Notes: a model not told the origin generated them from the letters alone. A stretch of DNA of 44,331 nucleotides from JALCLA01 sp965653565 (GCA_965653565.1 CBFHAI010000035.1:1-44331), one strand, 5' to 3'; positions 33,421 to 43,805 are shown, numbered from the stretch's first letter. A program made the numbers and translations.

Positions 33421-34794
33421 TCAGTCCGGATCGGCCACGACCGGCAGCGGAATGTGCATCTGCAGGTACAGGCGCCGCCCGAGCAGCGCGGCGGCGACGG
33501 TGAGCCCGGCGATCAGGCCGCACCACATGCCCTGCGCGCCCCAGCCCAGCCCGAAGCCGAGCCCGGCGCCGAGCGGCATGCCGATGCCCCAGTAGGCGAA
33601 GGCGGTCAGCAGCATCGGCCGCTGGGTGTCCTTCAGGCCGCGCAGCGAGGCGCCGGCCACCACCTGGATGCCGTCGGACAGCTGGAACGCCGCCGCATAC
33701 AGCAACAAGGTCGAGGCCATCGCGACGACGGCCGCATCGCGGGTGTAGATCGATGCGATCGCCTCGCTGCCGAACGCGATGCACAGGGCAGCAACGGTCT
33801 GCGTGCACAGCACGATCAGATAGCCGGCGCGCACGGCGCGCCGCACGCCGAGCGGATTACGCGCGCCGACCGCATGCCCGACGCGCACGGTGGTGGCCTC
33901 GGCCAGGCCGAGCGCCGACATGAAGGTGATGCTGGCGATGTTGATCGCGATCTGGTGCGCCGCCACCGGCACCTGCCCCATGCCGCCGATCAGCAGCGCG
34001 GTGACGATGAACAGGCTGCCTTCCATGAAAATGCTGACGCCGATCGGCAGCCCCAGGCGCAGCAGATCGCGGATGCGCCCGAAGCTCGGCGGATCGAAGC
34101 GTTCGAACAAACCCAGATCGGCAAACCGCGGACTCACGCGCAGGTAGATCGCAAACAAGCCCGCCTGCATCCACAGCATCGCCGCCGTGGCATAACCCAG
34201 GCCCGCCGCGCCCAGCTCGGGAAAACCGAAGCGGCCGAACATCAGCGCGTAGCCGAGCGGCACCAGCACGAACAGGCCGCCGATGCCGAGGATCATCGTC
34301 GGCCAGGTCCAGTGCAGGCCCTCGCTCAGATAGCGCATGCAGAAATACATCGCCAGCGCCGGCACGCCCCAGCGGATGCCGTGCAGGAAATCGCGCGCGC
34401 CCGGCTGCACTTCGGGCGCGATGCCCATCGCATCGAGCAGCAGGCCGGCGAAGCTCAGGAAGATGAAAAGCAACGAGGCCAGCCCGAGCGCCAGCCACAC
34501 CGCCTGGCGGAACGCGGGCGCGATTTCGTTGCGGCGGCCGGCGCCATCGAGTTGCGAAATGGTCGGCGGCACCGCGAGCAGGATGCCGATCAGCACGATG
34601 ATCGCGATCGACCACAAGGCCGCGCCAACCGCCACCGAAGCCAGCGTGTTGGCGCTGTGGCGGCCGGCGAGCACCGAATCGACGAAGGTGATCAAGCCGG
34701 TCGACACGTGGCCGAAGATCAGCGGCAGCGCCAGCACGAAGGTGGTGCGCACTTCGCGGCCGAGCGGTGCGGCACGGGATTCGGAAACGGACAT
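33421..34794 (-). CDS. MATE family efflux transporter (NorM-like)
   Basis: The 457-residue protein is a multidrug and toxin extrusion transporter that exchanges cations, drugs or dyes for sodium ions or protons across the cytoplasmic membrane. About twelve membrane segments are visible. Typical NorM blocks are PLIFGHVSTGLITFVDSVLAG near the start, GAALWSIAIIVLIGILLAVPP, the central LGLPIGVSIFMEGSLF and GQVPVAAHQIAINIASITFM, and GASLRGLKDTQRPMLL in the second half. Length fits the family (about 450). It is divergent from the DUF3667 gene and lies 100 bases upstream of sppA on the same strand. The substrate is unknown, so I give no symbol. Confidence 0.94.
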   Translation of the reverse strand: MSVSESRAAPLGREVRTTFVLALPLIFGHVSTGLITFVDSVLAGRHSANTLASVAVGAALWSIAIIVLIGILLAVPPTISQLDGAGRRNEIAPAFRQAVWLALGLASLLFIFLSFAGLLLDAMGIAPEVQPGARDFLHGIRWGVPALAMYFCMRYLSEGLHWTWPTMILGIGGLFVLVPLGYALMFGRFGFPELGAAGLGYATAAMLWMQAGLFAIYLRVSPRFADLGLFERFDPPSFGRIRDLLRLGLPIGVSIFMEGSLFIVTALLIGGMGQVPVAAHQIAINIASITFMSALGLAEATTVRVGHAVGARNPLGVRRAVRAGYLIVLCTQTVAALCIAFGSEAIASIYTRDAAVVAMASTLLLYAAAFQLSDGIQVVAGASLRGLKDTQRPMLLTAFAYWGIGMPLGAGLGFGLGWGAQGMWCGLIAGLTVAAALLGRRLYLQMHIPLPVVADPD

Positions 34795-34867
34795 GATTCG
34801 AGGCTCTGCGACGGCGGCGGCGCGGTTGCGCTGGCGCCAGGGCGTCGCTGCTCGCTATCTTAACTGC

Positions 34868-36166
34868 ATGAACAGCACGCCGATATCGCCCGACGCACCC
34901 GACGCGCAACCCGCAGCGCCCGCCGCTGCCGCGGTGGGCCGCCGCTGCGACAACTGCGGCGCGCAGCTGCTCGGCGAACATTGTTTCGCCTGCGGACAAC
35001 CGACCAAGGGCCTGGTGCGGCATTTCTCCAGCATCCTGGGCGATTTCTTCGACAGCGTGTTCAACCTCGACACGCGCACTTTCCGCACGCTCGGACCGCT
35101 GCTGGTGAAGCCCGGCTATTTGAGCCTGGAGTATTTCAACGGGCACCGCGTGCGTTACGTGAGCCCGGTGCGCTTGTTCTTCTTCCTGTGCATCGCGGCG
35201 ATGTTCGCGGTATCGCTGACGATGGATTTCGATCCGGGCGCCAATCCGTACCGGAACACCGACGCGATCACCTCGGCCGATACCGTCGCCGAAGTGGAAG
35301 CGGCGCGCAAAGCCGCACTCGACGGCCTCACCGCCGCGCGCGACGCCATCCCCGACACGCCCGGTGCGCGCGTCGGCATGGATATCGCGATCGACACCGT
35401 CAAGGACGAAGCCGAGCGGCGCATCGAATGGTTGAACGCGCGCGACGCGGCGATTCGCGCCGGCACACCGATTCCGTCGTTCGATGCCGACGAGGAAGAA
35501 GAAACCGACACCGACGCAACGCCGGCGTCGGCCGAGCCCGATGCATCCAGCACGGCGACCGACGACGAAGCCAAACCCGAAAAACGCCGCCGCCGGCAGG
35601 TCAACGTCGGGCGTTTCCAGTTCAACGATCGCGCCTGGCACGAGAAGACCAATCCGCTGACGCTCGATTGGCTGCCGCCGCGCGGCAACGAAATGCTCAA
35701 CGCGCTGATCGGCCGCGCGCAGGGCAACATGGAGCAGATCGAGAAGAAGCCGCGCCTGCTCGTCGAAGCCTTCTTCGGTGCGCTGCCGCAGACGCTGTTC
35801 GTGTTGCTGCCGCTGTTCGCGCTGCTGCTCAAGATCATGTATCTGTTCAAGCGGCGGCTCTACATGGAGCACCTGATCGTCGCGTTGCACAGTCATGCCT
35901 TCCTGTGCGGCGCGTTGCTGGTGCTGGTGGGCCTGGGCGTGCTGCGCGATCAGCTCGTCGACGGCTTCTTCTACGGCCTGCTCGGCTGGATGGAGGTGGC
36001 GCTCGGCGTGTGGATGCCGCTGTATCTGCTGATCATGCAGAAGCGCGTCTATCGCCAGGGCTGGATCATGACGCTGATCAAGTTCTGCATCCTGGGCACC
36101 TGCTATCTCGTGATGCTTTCGCTCGGCGCCGCGGTGAATCTCGCGGTGAGCCTGGTGGCGATGTGA
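34868..36166 (+). CDS. DUF3667 membrane protein with N-terminal zinc ribbon
   Basis: The 432-residue protein begins with a low-complexity Pro/Ala stretch and then a zinc ribbon with CDNCG and CFACGQ (about residues 27-45), the DUF3667 hallmark. The following SSILGDFFDSVFNLDTRTF and VKPGYLSLEYFNGHRVRYVS blocks confirm the family. One membrane segment follows near residue 105, and four more lie in the last 130 residues (from FFGALPQTLFVLLPLFALLL). The middle (about residues 130-280) is highly charged, with an acidic run (DADEEEETDTD) and then a basic one (KRRRRQVNVG). The function is unknown. It is followed, after a short tandem duplication, by a multi-spanning protein gene on the same strand. 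The ATG at 34868 is the first that includes the zinc ribbon. Confidence 0.87.
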   Translation: MNSTPISPDAPDAQPAAPAAAAVGRRCDNCGAQLLGEHCFACGQPTKGLVRHFSSILGDFFDSVFNLDTRTFRTLGPLLVKPGYLSLEYFNGHRVRYVSPVRLFFFLCIAAMFAVSLTMDFDPGANPYRNTDAITSADTVAEVEAARKAALDGLTAARDAIPDTPGARVGMDIAIDTVKDEAERRIEWLNARDAAIRAGTPIPSFDADEEEETDTDATPASAEPDASSTATDDEAKPEKRRRRQVNVGRFQFNDRAWHEKTNPLTLDWLPPRGNEMLNALIGRAQGNMEQIEKKPRLLVEAFFGALPQTLFVLLPLFALLLKIMYLFKRRLYMEHLIVALHSHAFLCGALLVLVGLGVLRDQLVDGFFYGLLGWMEVALGVWMPLYLLIMQKRVYRQGWIMTLIKFCILGTCYLVMLSLGAAVNLAVSLVAM

Positions 36167-36181
36167 TGGTGGCGATGTGAT
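36154..36181 (+). repeat. 14-bp tandem duplication spanning stop and start codons
   Basis: GGTGGCGATGTGAT occurs twice in direct succession (36154-36167 and 36168-36181). The first copy holds the TGA of the DUF3667 gene; the second supplies the GTG/ATG start of the next gene. This is a direct observation. Confidence 0.95.
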
Positions 36182-38003
36182 GCCGGCGCCGGAGACGGGG
36201 CGTGATCGTACGCGCCTCGATTCGGCGCTGGTGCTGGCGCTGACGCTGCTCAGCATCGCGCTGTATCCGTTCGCCGCGTTGATCGTCGACTCGGGGCGCG
36301 ATCTGGCCTGGGGCCTGACGGTGGCGCGCGGCGACGCCTGGCCGCTGTACGGGCCAAGTCTCAACGGCGTGTGGCGGCCCGGGCCGATCTGGTTCTACCT
36401 GCTCGGGCTTGCGCTGCGCATCACCGGTGCGATCGGCGCGACGGCGCTGGCGCTCGGGCTGATTGCGGCGATGAAGATCCCGCTCGCCTGGATGCTCGGA
36501 CGCAAACTGCGCGATGGCGCGCTCGGGCTGAGCTTCGCGGCGGCGATCGCGCTGCCGGGCTGGAGCACGCTGGGGCAGCTGGTGGTGTCGCACACGATGC
36601 TGGTGGAGATCAGCGTGCTCGCCACGCTGGCGCTTTGCCTGCGCGCCGCGCAATCGCGCAGCGCCGGCTGGGCTGCCATGGCAGCGCTGATGCTTGGCGT
36701 CGCCGTGCATGCACATCCGACGGCGCTGGTCGCGGCACCCGCGGTGGCCTGGGTTTTCCTGCGCGCGTCTGCGCCGGGCCGTATCGCGTGGGTCGCACTG
36801 GGCGCCGTCCTGTTCGCCTTGCCGTTCGTACCGGCGCTGTTCGCCGAAGCGCGTGACGGCTGGCCGCAACTGGCCGCGAGCGCCGGCTATTTCGGCGGCA
36901 GCGACTACCTTGCGCGATTGCTGCGCGCGCCCGACGTGCTGTGGGGCGCCTCCTATGGCCAGAGCGTCTTCGTGCGCGATTTTCTGCTCGGGCGTTGGCC
37001 GCCGCTGGCCTGGTTCGTGTTCGGCGCGGGTTGGCTGGTGCTGGCCGCCGCTGTGATCGGTTTGTTGCGCGGTCTCATCGTCGATGCCTGGACGCGCGCG
37101 CTGGTGTTGCTCGCCGCGCTGGCCTGGCTGTTCGTACTGCTGCTGCGCGATGTGACGCCGGCCTGGATGATCTATGCCTGCGCACCGTTCGGTGCGGCGT
37201 TGCTGGCGCTCGGCTGGAGTGCGCTGTGGCCCCTGCAGTGGCGCGGTGATGCGGCGCGCGCGCTTGCGGCATTCGCGCTGCTCGCTGGCGCGGCCCTGCT
37301 TGCCGATCGGATCGCGGCCACGCGCGGCGGCGAACAATCGTTGCCGACCGCCGCGATCGCCGACATCGCGACGCCACCGCAGCGCGATCCTCCGATGCGT
37401 TTCTGGATGCCGGCCTTCGGCCACGATGCGCTGATGCAGCGCTTGTGCAGCACGCCGGGCGAAGCAACCCTGCAGGGCGACCTGGCCGCCGCGATCCATT
37501 TCGGCCAAGGCGTGGCGAAGACGCTGCATTGCGATGCCGCACAAACGATCCGGCTCGGCGGCGTCGCGCCGCGCAATATCGCGGGCGTACCGGTGACGAT
37601 TGCGCAGGCGCTGGGAATTTCCGGTGAAGCGACCGCGTACGGTTACGTGCTCGCGACACCGCAGCGCGTGTTGCATCCTTCGCAACCGGGCCAGCCGATC
37701 GAGTTGCACACGCGCTACCTGCTCGACGACTACCTGCCGCGCATGGGCCGCGACGCGCCGCAAACGATCCGCGTGCGGACCGGCTGCAACGCCGGCGACG
37801 TGATCGTCGTCACCGACCTGCTGCCGGGGCTCAATCAGCCGTTCGAGTTGCAGGGCGTCGGCGGCGAGTTCCCGCCGCTGCTGGCGCAGACCATCGCGAG
37901 TCGCTATTTCGCGTGTCCGCCGACGCAGCAGATCGCGCTGGACGTGGTCGCGCTCGATCCGGCCGCGGTCGAGGTATTCGTGCTGCGTCGCCCGCCGCCG
38001 TGA
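36180..38003 (+). CDS. Multi-spanning GT-C-like membrane protein of unknown function
   Basis: The 607-residue protein has about ten membrane segments in its first 380 residues and a soluble C-terminal domain of about 220. The first extramembrane loop contains VDSGRDLAWGLTVARGDAWP and then GPSLNGVWRPGPIWFYLLGL, a layout seen in GT-C glycosyltransferases (acidic residue after the first helix, then a Pro-rich loop). No family is certain. The C-terminal part ends in a strand-rich domain (LHTRYLLDDYLPRMGRDAPQ). A GTG at 36177 precedes the ATG at 36180; both give the same frame. The stop of the DUF3667 gene is only 13 bases upstream, so the two are probably co-expressed. It is convergent with the DUF3106 gene. 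Confidence 0.8.
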   Translation: MPAPETGRDRTRLDSALVLALTLLSIALYPFAALIVDSGRDLAWGLTVARGDAWPLYGPSLNGVWRPGPIWFYLLGLALRITGAIGATALALGLIAAMKIPLAWMLGRKLRDGALGLSFAAAIALPGWSTLGQLVVSHTMLVEISVLATLALCLRAAQSRSAGWAAMAALMLGVAVHAHPTALVAAPAVAWVFLRASAPGRIAWVALGAVLFALPFVPALFAEARDGWPQLAASAGYFGGSDYLARLLRAPDVLWGASYGQSVFVRDFLLGRWPPLAWFVFGAGWLVLAAAVIGLLRGLIVDAWTRALVLLAALAWLFVLLLRDVTPAWMIYACAPFGAALLALGWSALWPLQWRGDAARALAAFALLAGAALLADRIAATRGGEQSLPTAAIADIATPPQRDPPMRFWMPAFGHDALMQRLCSTPGEATLQGDLAAAIHFGQGVAKTLHCDAAQTIRLGGVAPRNIAGVPVTIAQALGISGEATAYGYVLATPQRVLHPSQPGQPIELHTRYLLDDYLPRMGRDAPQTIRVRTGCNAGDVIVVTDLLPGLNQPFELQGVGGEFPPLLAQTIASRYFACPPTQQIALDVVALDPAAVEVFVLRRPPP

Positions 38004-38018
38004 CAGCGTGCCGATGAC

Positions 38019-38693
38019 TCAGGTTTCGCCGAGCCGCTTGCGCAGATAGGCCGAGCGTTGTTCGCGCGACAGCGCGAGCAGTTCGCGCCGCAATTGCGAA
38101 CGCGCCTCCGGCCCGATGCGCCGCGCCAGCGTGGCCAGGCGGGTGCGGTCGCCAGGCGCCAGGCCGCGCAGCATGTCGAGCGTGGCCGGCTGCTCCTCGG
38201 ACGGCACGAAGGCGAAGGCCTGTTGCGCGACGCTGGCCAGTTCGCGCTCGGCTTCGCCGATCAACAAGGTACGGCGTTCGCTGGGACCCAGTTGCTCGAA
38301 CTCCTGCCGCAGCGCATCGCGTTCGACCGGCGCCATCGTCTGCGCGCGCCGGTAGCTGGCTTCGAGCGCCGCGCGCTCCTGTGGTCCGAGCCGCTCGAAG
38401 GCCGCGGCATGTTCGCGAATCCGTGCGCGCTCGGCCGCGGGCAGCGTGTTCCACGCATCGACGCGGTGCTGCAGGGCCAGGCGCTCGCCTTCGCTCAGGC
38501 CGAGCCAATGCCGTGCGTTGCGCAACAGCCGTTGCTGCTGCTCGGGCTGCAGTTTGGGCCAGGGTTCGCGCCACGCGGCGAGCTGGTCGCGCTCGGCCGG
38601 TGCCAGCGCGTCCCACGCCACCGTCTGTGCCGCACAGGTGGTCGCCAGCAACAGGCCGGCGGCCATCGCGAAGGAGCGCAGGCGGTCAATCAT
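38019..38693 (-). CDS. DUF3106 exported protein
   Basis: The 224-residue precursor has a signal peptide (about residues 1-24, LRSFAMAAGLLLATTCAAQ). The mature protein is built of about 22-residue helical repeats with the pattern W-x-x-L-x-P-x-E-R: WPKLQPEQQQRLLRNARHWL, WNTLPAAERARIREHAAAF, then FERLGPQERAAL and FEQLGPSERRTLL. These are typical of DUF3106. In other proteobacteria DUF3106 genes follow a sigma factor and a DUF3619 gene; here the upstream gene seems to be a fusion of both. It overlaps that gene by eight bases (start at 38693; another ATG at 38702 is possible). A periplasmic role in sensing or in controlling the anchored sigma-like protein is likely but unproven. Confidence 0.85.
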   Translation of the reverse strand: MIDRLRSFAMAAGLLLATTCAAQTVAWDALAPAERDQLAAWREPWPKLQPEQQQRLLRNARHWLGLSEGERLALQHRVDAWNTLPAAERARIREHAAAFERLGPQERAALEASYRRAQTMAPVERDALRQEFEQLGPSERRTLLIGEAERELASVAQQAFAFVPSEEQPATLDMLRGLAPGDRTRLATLARRIGPEARSQLRRELLALSREQRSAYLRKRLGET

Positions 38694-39654
38694 CGGAAGC
38701 ATGCTCGCGGGCGATCCAGGCGTAGAAGTCGAGATCCTGCACCAGCGCCTGGCGCTCGGGATCGGCCAGCAGTTCGTAATCGGGTTCGGCGATCGGCGAC
38801 GGCTCGACCAGCGCCGCCGGCGGCGGCTCGGCTTCGAGCACTTCGACCGGCGGTGGCGCGACCGGCGCCGTGCGCAACAGCGGCACCACGCCACGCCACA
38901 CGACCAGCGCCAGGCCGGCCGCGACGGCAGCCAGGCCTACTTTGCGCAACGGGCTGCCGCCACGGCGCGGCGCCTGCGGCAGGCGCGCCACGCCGCGCCG
39001 TACCGCCGCCAGCGGCGCGAGCGAGACCGGCTCAAGGGCATCGGCCCAGTCTTCGAGCAGCTCGCAGCAGCGCAGCACCCAGGCGCGATCCACTGCGCCA
39101 GGCGCCAGCCGTCCGTGCAGGCGCTGCAAGGCATGGAACAACTCGGTCTTGGCGGCGGCTTCGTCGATCTCGAGCGCCTGCGCCACGGTGCGCAAGTCGA
39201 GGCCTTCCCAGACTCGCAGCAGGAAGGCGAAGCGCTGCGGCGAGGACAGCGAGCGCAGCGCGGCATCGAGATGGGTGAGAGCGTCGGGGCCTTCGAGGGC
39301 GGCGGTTTCCGCAGCGCTGCCGTCGGCCGCCTCTTCGGCTTGCTCCGGGTCGGCGCGATCGAGTTCGGCGTGCTCGAGGCGGTCGTGCGCTCGTAACGGC
39401 GCGTCGCCGCGCGCGCCGGCCAGCCGCCGGTACAGCGCGCCCCAGAACTGGCACGGCCATTCCTGAGAGGGCACCGAGCGATGGCTGGTGCCGACTTCCG
39501 CCAGCGCCCGCGCGGCGTGTTCCACGGCTTTCGGATGCAGACTCTCGCCCAGTTCGGCGATCCGGATGGCGCGGCGCTCGACCGCCAAGGCGAAGCGTTC
39601 GAAATCGGAACCCGTCCCCGCTGCGCTCGCCGACGCCGGCGCTTCCCGGTTCAT
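38686..39654 (-). CDS. Membrane-anchored, degenerate sigma-factor-like protein (sigma-DUF3619-like fusion)
   Basis: The 322-residue protein has three parts. Residues 16-78 resemble a worn region 2 of a group IV sigma factor (FALAVERRAIRIAEL, then SQEWPCQFWGALYRRL), without the usual acidic DxxQD motif. Residues 126-183 are a clear sigma region 4 (LRSLSSPQRFAFLLRVWEGL, then AQALEIDEAAAKTELFHALQ). Residues 190-322 look like DUF3619: a helix ending LAAVRRGVARL, one membrane helix (about 239-260, GLAAVAAGLALVVWRGVVPL) and a periplasmic tail ending in DLDFYAWIA. The ATG at 39654 is chosen for the GGGGG about eight bases upstream; earlier starts at 39666 and GTG 39729 are possible. It overlaps the DUF3106 gene. 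I infer a fusion of two genes that are separate in betaproteobacteria. Confidence 0.82.
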   Translation of the reverse strand: MNREAPASASAAGTGSDFERFALAVERRAIRIAELGESLHPKAVEHAARALAEVGTSHRSVPSQEWPCQFWGALYRRLAGARGDAPLRAHDRLEHAELDRADPEQAEEAADGSAAETAALEGPDALTHLDAALRSLSSPQRFAFLLRVWEGLDLRTVAQALEIDEAAAKTELFHALQRLHGRLAPGAVDRAWVLRCCELLEDWADALEPVSLAPLAAVRRGVARLPQAPRRGGSPLRKVGLAAVAAGLALVVWRGVVPLLRTAPVAPPPVEVLEAEPPPAALVEPSPIAEPDYELLADPERQALVQDLDFYAWIAREHASDD

Positions 39655-40123
39655 GCCGACCCCCATCGAAAACCGTCCGGGTGACTTTGCCGCGGCGGGC
39701 GAAAATCGTCCAAAACGGGGGGTTGACACCGCTGCGTTTGCTGCTCTCCCAAGTGTGACGGGCGTTCCACGGGTTTTGGGTTGTACACAGCGGCGGGCGG
39801 CGCCGCGGCCTGGGCGGTCATCGCGCTGTCATACCCTCGAAAAACGCCATAAAAATTTCGCATCTCGTTGATTGCAAAGCCCTATTACAGGTTGGTGAAA
39901 ATTTCGCCAAGTCGGGCAGAAGGCCTATTTTCCTGCGGGCTGGACTGCAACCGGGGCAGTTCATCCACATACTTATCCACAGGGATTGTGGATAAGGACG
40001 ATTCCTTATGCAAAGCAGGTAGTTAAGCAAAATTCATCAGCATGAAGTCACCAAGGACGCGCAACTGGGAGTTGACTTCGCCGCGCCTGCGAGCCCGACC
40101 CATCGGCACGGTAAACTGACAGC
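39655..40123. other. 469-bp intergenic region with DnaA boxes, divergent between the sigma-like gene and priA
   Basis: This is the longest gene-free stretch and is visibly richer in A+T than the rest, above all at 39835-39910. It holds a DnaA-box cluster at 39961-39995 with weaker boxes at 39781-39789 (TTGTACACA) and 40006-40014 (TTATGCAAA), and a direct repeat of AAAATTTCGC at 39852-39861 and 39898-39907. A TTGACA at 39723-39728 has no suitable -10 partner. Short frames here lack coding character. It should contain the promoters of both flanking genes. Confidence 0.6.
39961..39995. promoter_or_regulatory. Cluster of DnaA boxes upstream of priA
   Basis: A perfect TTATCCACA (39973-39981) faces a perfect inverted TGTGGATAA (39987-39995) with a five-base spacer. 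A third box with one mismatch, TCATCCACA, is at 39961-39969. The consensus is TTATNCACA. Such dense, perfect boxes are expected only where DnaA binds, either for promoter control or for replication. The cluster ends about 130 bases before the priA start. Confidence 0.8.
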
Positions 40124-42310
<2,187 letters not shown>

Positions 42311-42333
42311 TTTCCCTTGCTGCGAGTCATGTC

Positions 42334-43659
42334 GTGTCCACTCAAACTCAACCGGTTTCCCCAGGATCAGGCGCGCCAAATTCGGATTCCCGTCATGCGA
42401 TTGCGCACGTCGTCATCGTCGGCGGCGGCTTCGGCGGCCTGTGGGCGACGCGGGCGCTGAAAAGCGCCGGCGTACGCATCACGCTGCTCGATCGCTGCAA
42501 TCACCATTTGTTCCAGCCCCTGCTGTATCAGGTGGCGACCGCGGGATTGTCGGCACCGGATATCGCCGCGCCGCTGCGACACATCCTGCGACGCCAGCCG
42601 AACGTCGAAGTGCGGCTGGCGCAAGTGGATGCGATCGATGTCGCGGCACGCGCCGTGCAACTCGACGACGGCAGCCGGTTGCCTTACGACTATCTGCTGG
42701 TAGCGAGCGGCGCGACCCATGCCTACTTCGGCCACGACGAATGGGCACCGCACGCGCCCGGGCTGAAGACGCTCGACGATGCGCTGCACATCCGCCGCCG
42801 CCTATTGCTCGCGTTCGAGCATGCGGAAGCCGAGAGCGATCCTGCCAAACGCGCGGCATGGCTGCATTTCGCGGTGGTCGGCGGCGGACCGACCGGCGTC
42901 GAACTGGCCGGCACGCTGGCGGAAATCGCGCGACACACCTTGCGCAACGAGTTTCGCCATATCGATCCGGCCGAAGCGAAAGTGCGACTGATCGAAGCCG
43001 GGCCGCGGATTCTTTCGACGTTTCCCGAATCCTTGTCGGCAAAGGCGCGCCGGCAACTCGAGCGGCTGGGCGTGGAAGTGCAGACCGGGACGCCGGTCAG
43101 CGATATCGACGCGCAAGGCTATCGCCTGGGCGACCGCACCGAAGCGGCGCGCACCGTGTTGTGGGCCGCCGGCGTTGCGGCATCGCCGTTGGCGCGCAGC
43201 CTCGGTGTGCCGCTCGATCGCGCGGGCCGCGTGCCGGTCGAGGCCGATCTGAGCGTGCCCGGCCATCCGGAAATTTTCATCGCCGGCGATCTTGCTTCGG
43301 TGCAGCAGGATGGGAAACCCGTGCCGGGCGTCGCGCCCGCAGCAAAACAGATGGGGGCGCACGTCGCGCAGGTGATTCGCGCGCGATTGATGCAGCAAGC
43401 ACCGAAGCCTTTCCGCTATCGCGACTTCGGCAACCTCGCCACCATCGGCCGCATGGCAGCGGTAGTCGACCTGCGCGGCCTGCACGTCTCGGGCGCACCG
43501 GCCTGGTGGTTCTGGCTGCTGGCGCACGTGTTCTTCCTGATCGGCTTCCGCAACAGGCTGGTCGTGATGCTCAATTGGACCTGGGCCTATTGGAGCTATC
43601 AGCGGGCGGCGCGGATTATCTTTGGGACGTCTCGTGGAGATGGGGGGCTGAAGAGCTAG
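42334..43659 (+). CDS. ndh: Type II NADH dehydrogenase Ndh
   Basis: Ndh passes electrons from NADH to quinone at the inner face of the cytoplasmic membrane without pumping protons. The 441-residue flavoprotein has the FAD-binding motif VVIVGGGFGGLWATRAL (from about residue 29), the NADH-binding motif FAVVGGGPTGVELAGTLAEI (from about 185) and the second FAD contact IFIAGDLAS (near residue 312). A hydrophobic C-terminal part (AWWFWLLAHVFFLIGFRNRL, then VVMLNWTWAYWSYQR) fits membrane attachment. The start is a GTG at 42334; the nearby ATG at 42329 is out of frame. The stop codon and last residues lie in the left arm of repeat copy C. It follows priA by 23 bases. Confidence 0.94.
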   Translation: MSTQTQPVSPGSGAPNSDSRHAIAHVVIVGGGFGGLWATRALKSAGVRITLLDRCNHHLFQPLLYQVATAGLSAPDIAAPLRHILRRQPNVEVRLAQVDAIDVAARAVQLDDGSRLPYDYLLVASGATHAYFGHDEWAPHAPGLKTLDDALHIRRRLLLAFEHAEAESDPAKRAAWLHFAVVGGGPTGVELAGTLAEIARHTLRNEFRHIDPAEAKVRLIEAGPRILSTFPESLSAKARRQLERLGVEVQTGTPVSDIDAQGYRLGDRTEAARTVLWAAGVAASPLARSLGVPLDRAGRVPVEADLSVPGHPEIFIAGDLASVQQDGKPVPGVAPAAKQMGAHVAQVIRARLMQQAPKPFRYRDFGNLATIGRMAAVVDLRGLHVSGAPAWWFWLLAHVFFLIGFRNRLVVMLNWTWAYWSYQRAARIIFGTSRGDGGLKS

Positions 43660-43795
43660 AGAAGGACGCAGAGGACGCGAAGATTCAAGAGAAAGGACGC
43701 GAAGGGGCTGAGGCGGATAAAAAAGAGAAATTTTTTACTTTTCTTCTTCGTTTCCTTTCTTCTAAATCTTCGCGTCCCGCTCTTGCTCTGTATCG
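43648..43795 (-). repeat. Foldback MITE-like repeat, copy C (inverted, diverged)
   Basis: Arms at about 43648-43710 and 43741-43795 are inverted relative to each other. The left arm holds GGACGCAGAGGACGCGAAG and AAAGGACGCGAAGG, the right arm TTTCCTTTCTTC and CTTCGCGTCCCGCTC; the right arm lacks one nine-base unit present in the left. Read on the minus strand, the centre has TATCCGCCTCAGCCCC before TTCGCGTCC, matching copies A and B, so this copy is inserted in the opposite orientation. It contributes the last codons and the stop of ndh. Confidence 0.8.
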
Positions 43796-43805
43796 GCACA
43801 AACGA

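Noticed and set aside
33857..36364. Antisense frame of 835 residues crossing the MATE, DUF3667 and GT-C-like genes
   Set aside because: It overlaps three supported genes in other frames, with His/Gln/Arg-rich composition typical of a shadow frame.
39651..39863. Short minus-strand frame (70 residues) upstream of the sigma-like gene
   Set aside because: It overlaps the start of the sigma-like gene, has no ribosome site and no coding character.
39655..40123. Chromosomal origin of replication
   Set aside because: DnaA boxes and an A+T-rich stretch are present, but dnaA, dnaN, rpmH or gidA are not nearby and only a few boxes occur; regulation of priA is the simpler reading.
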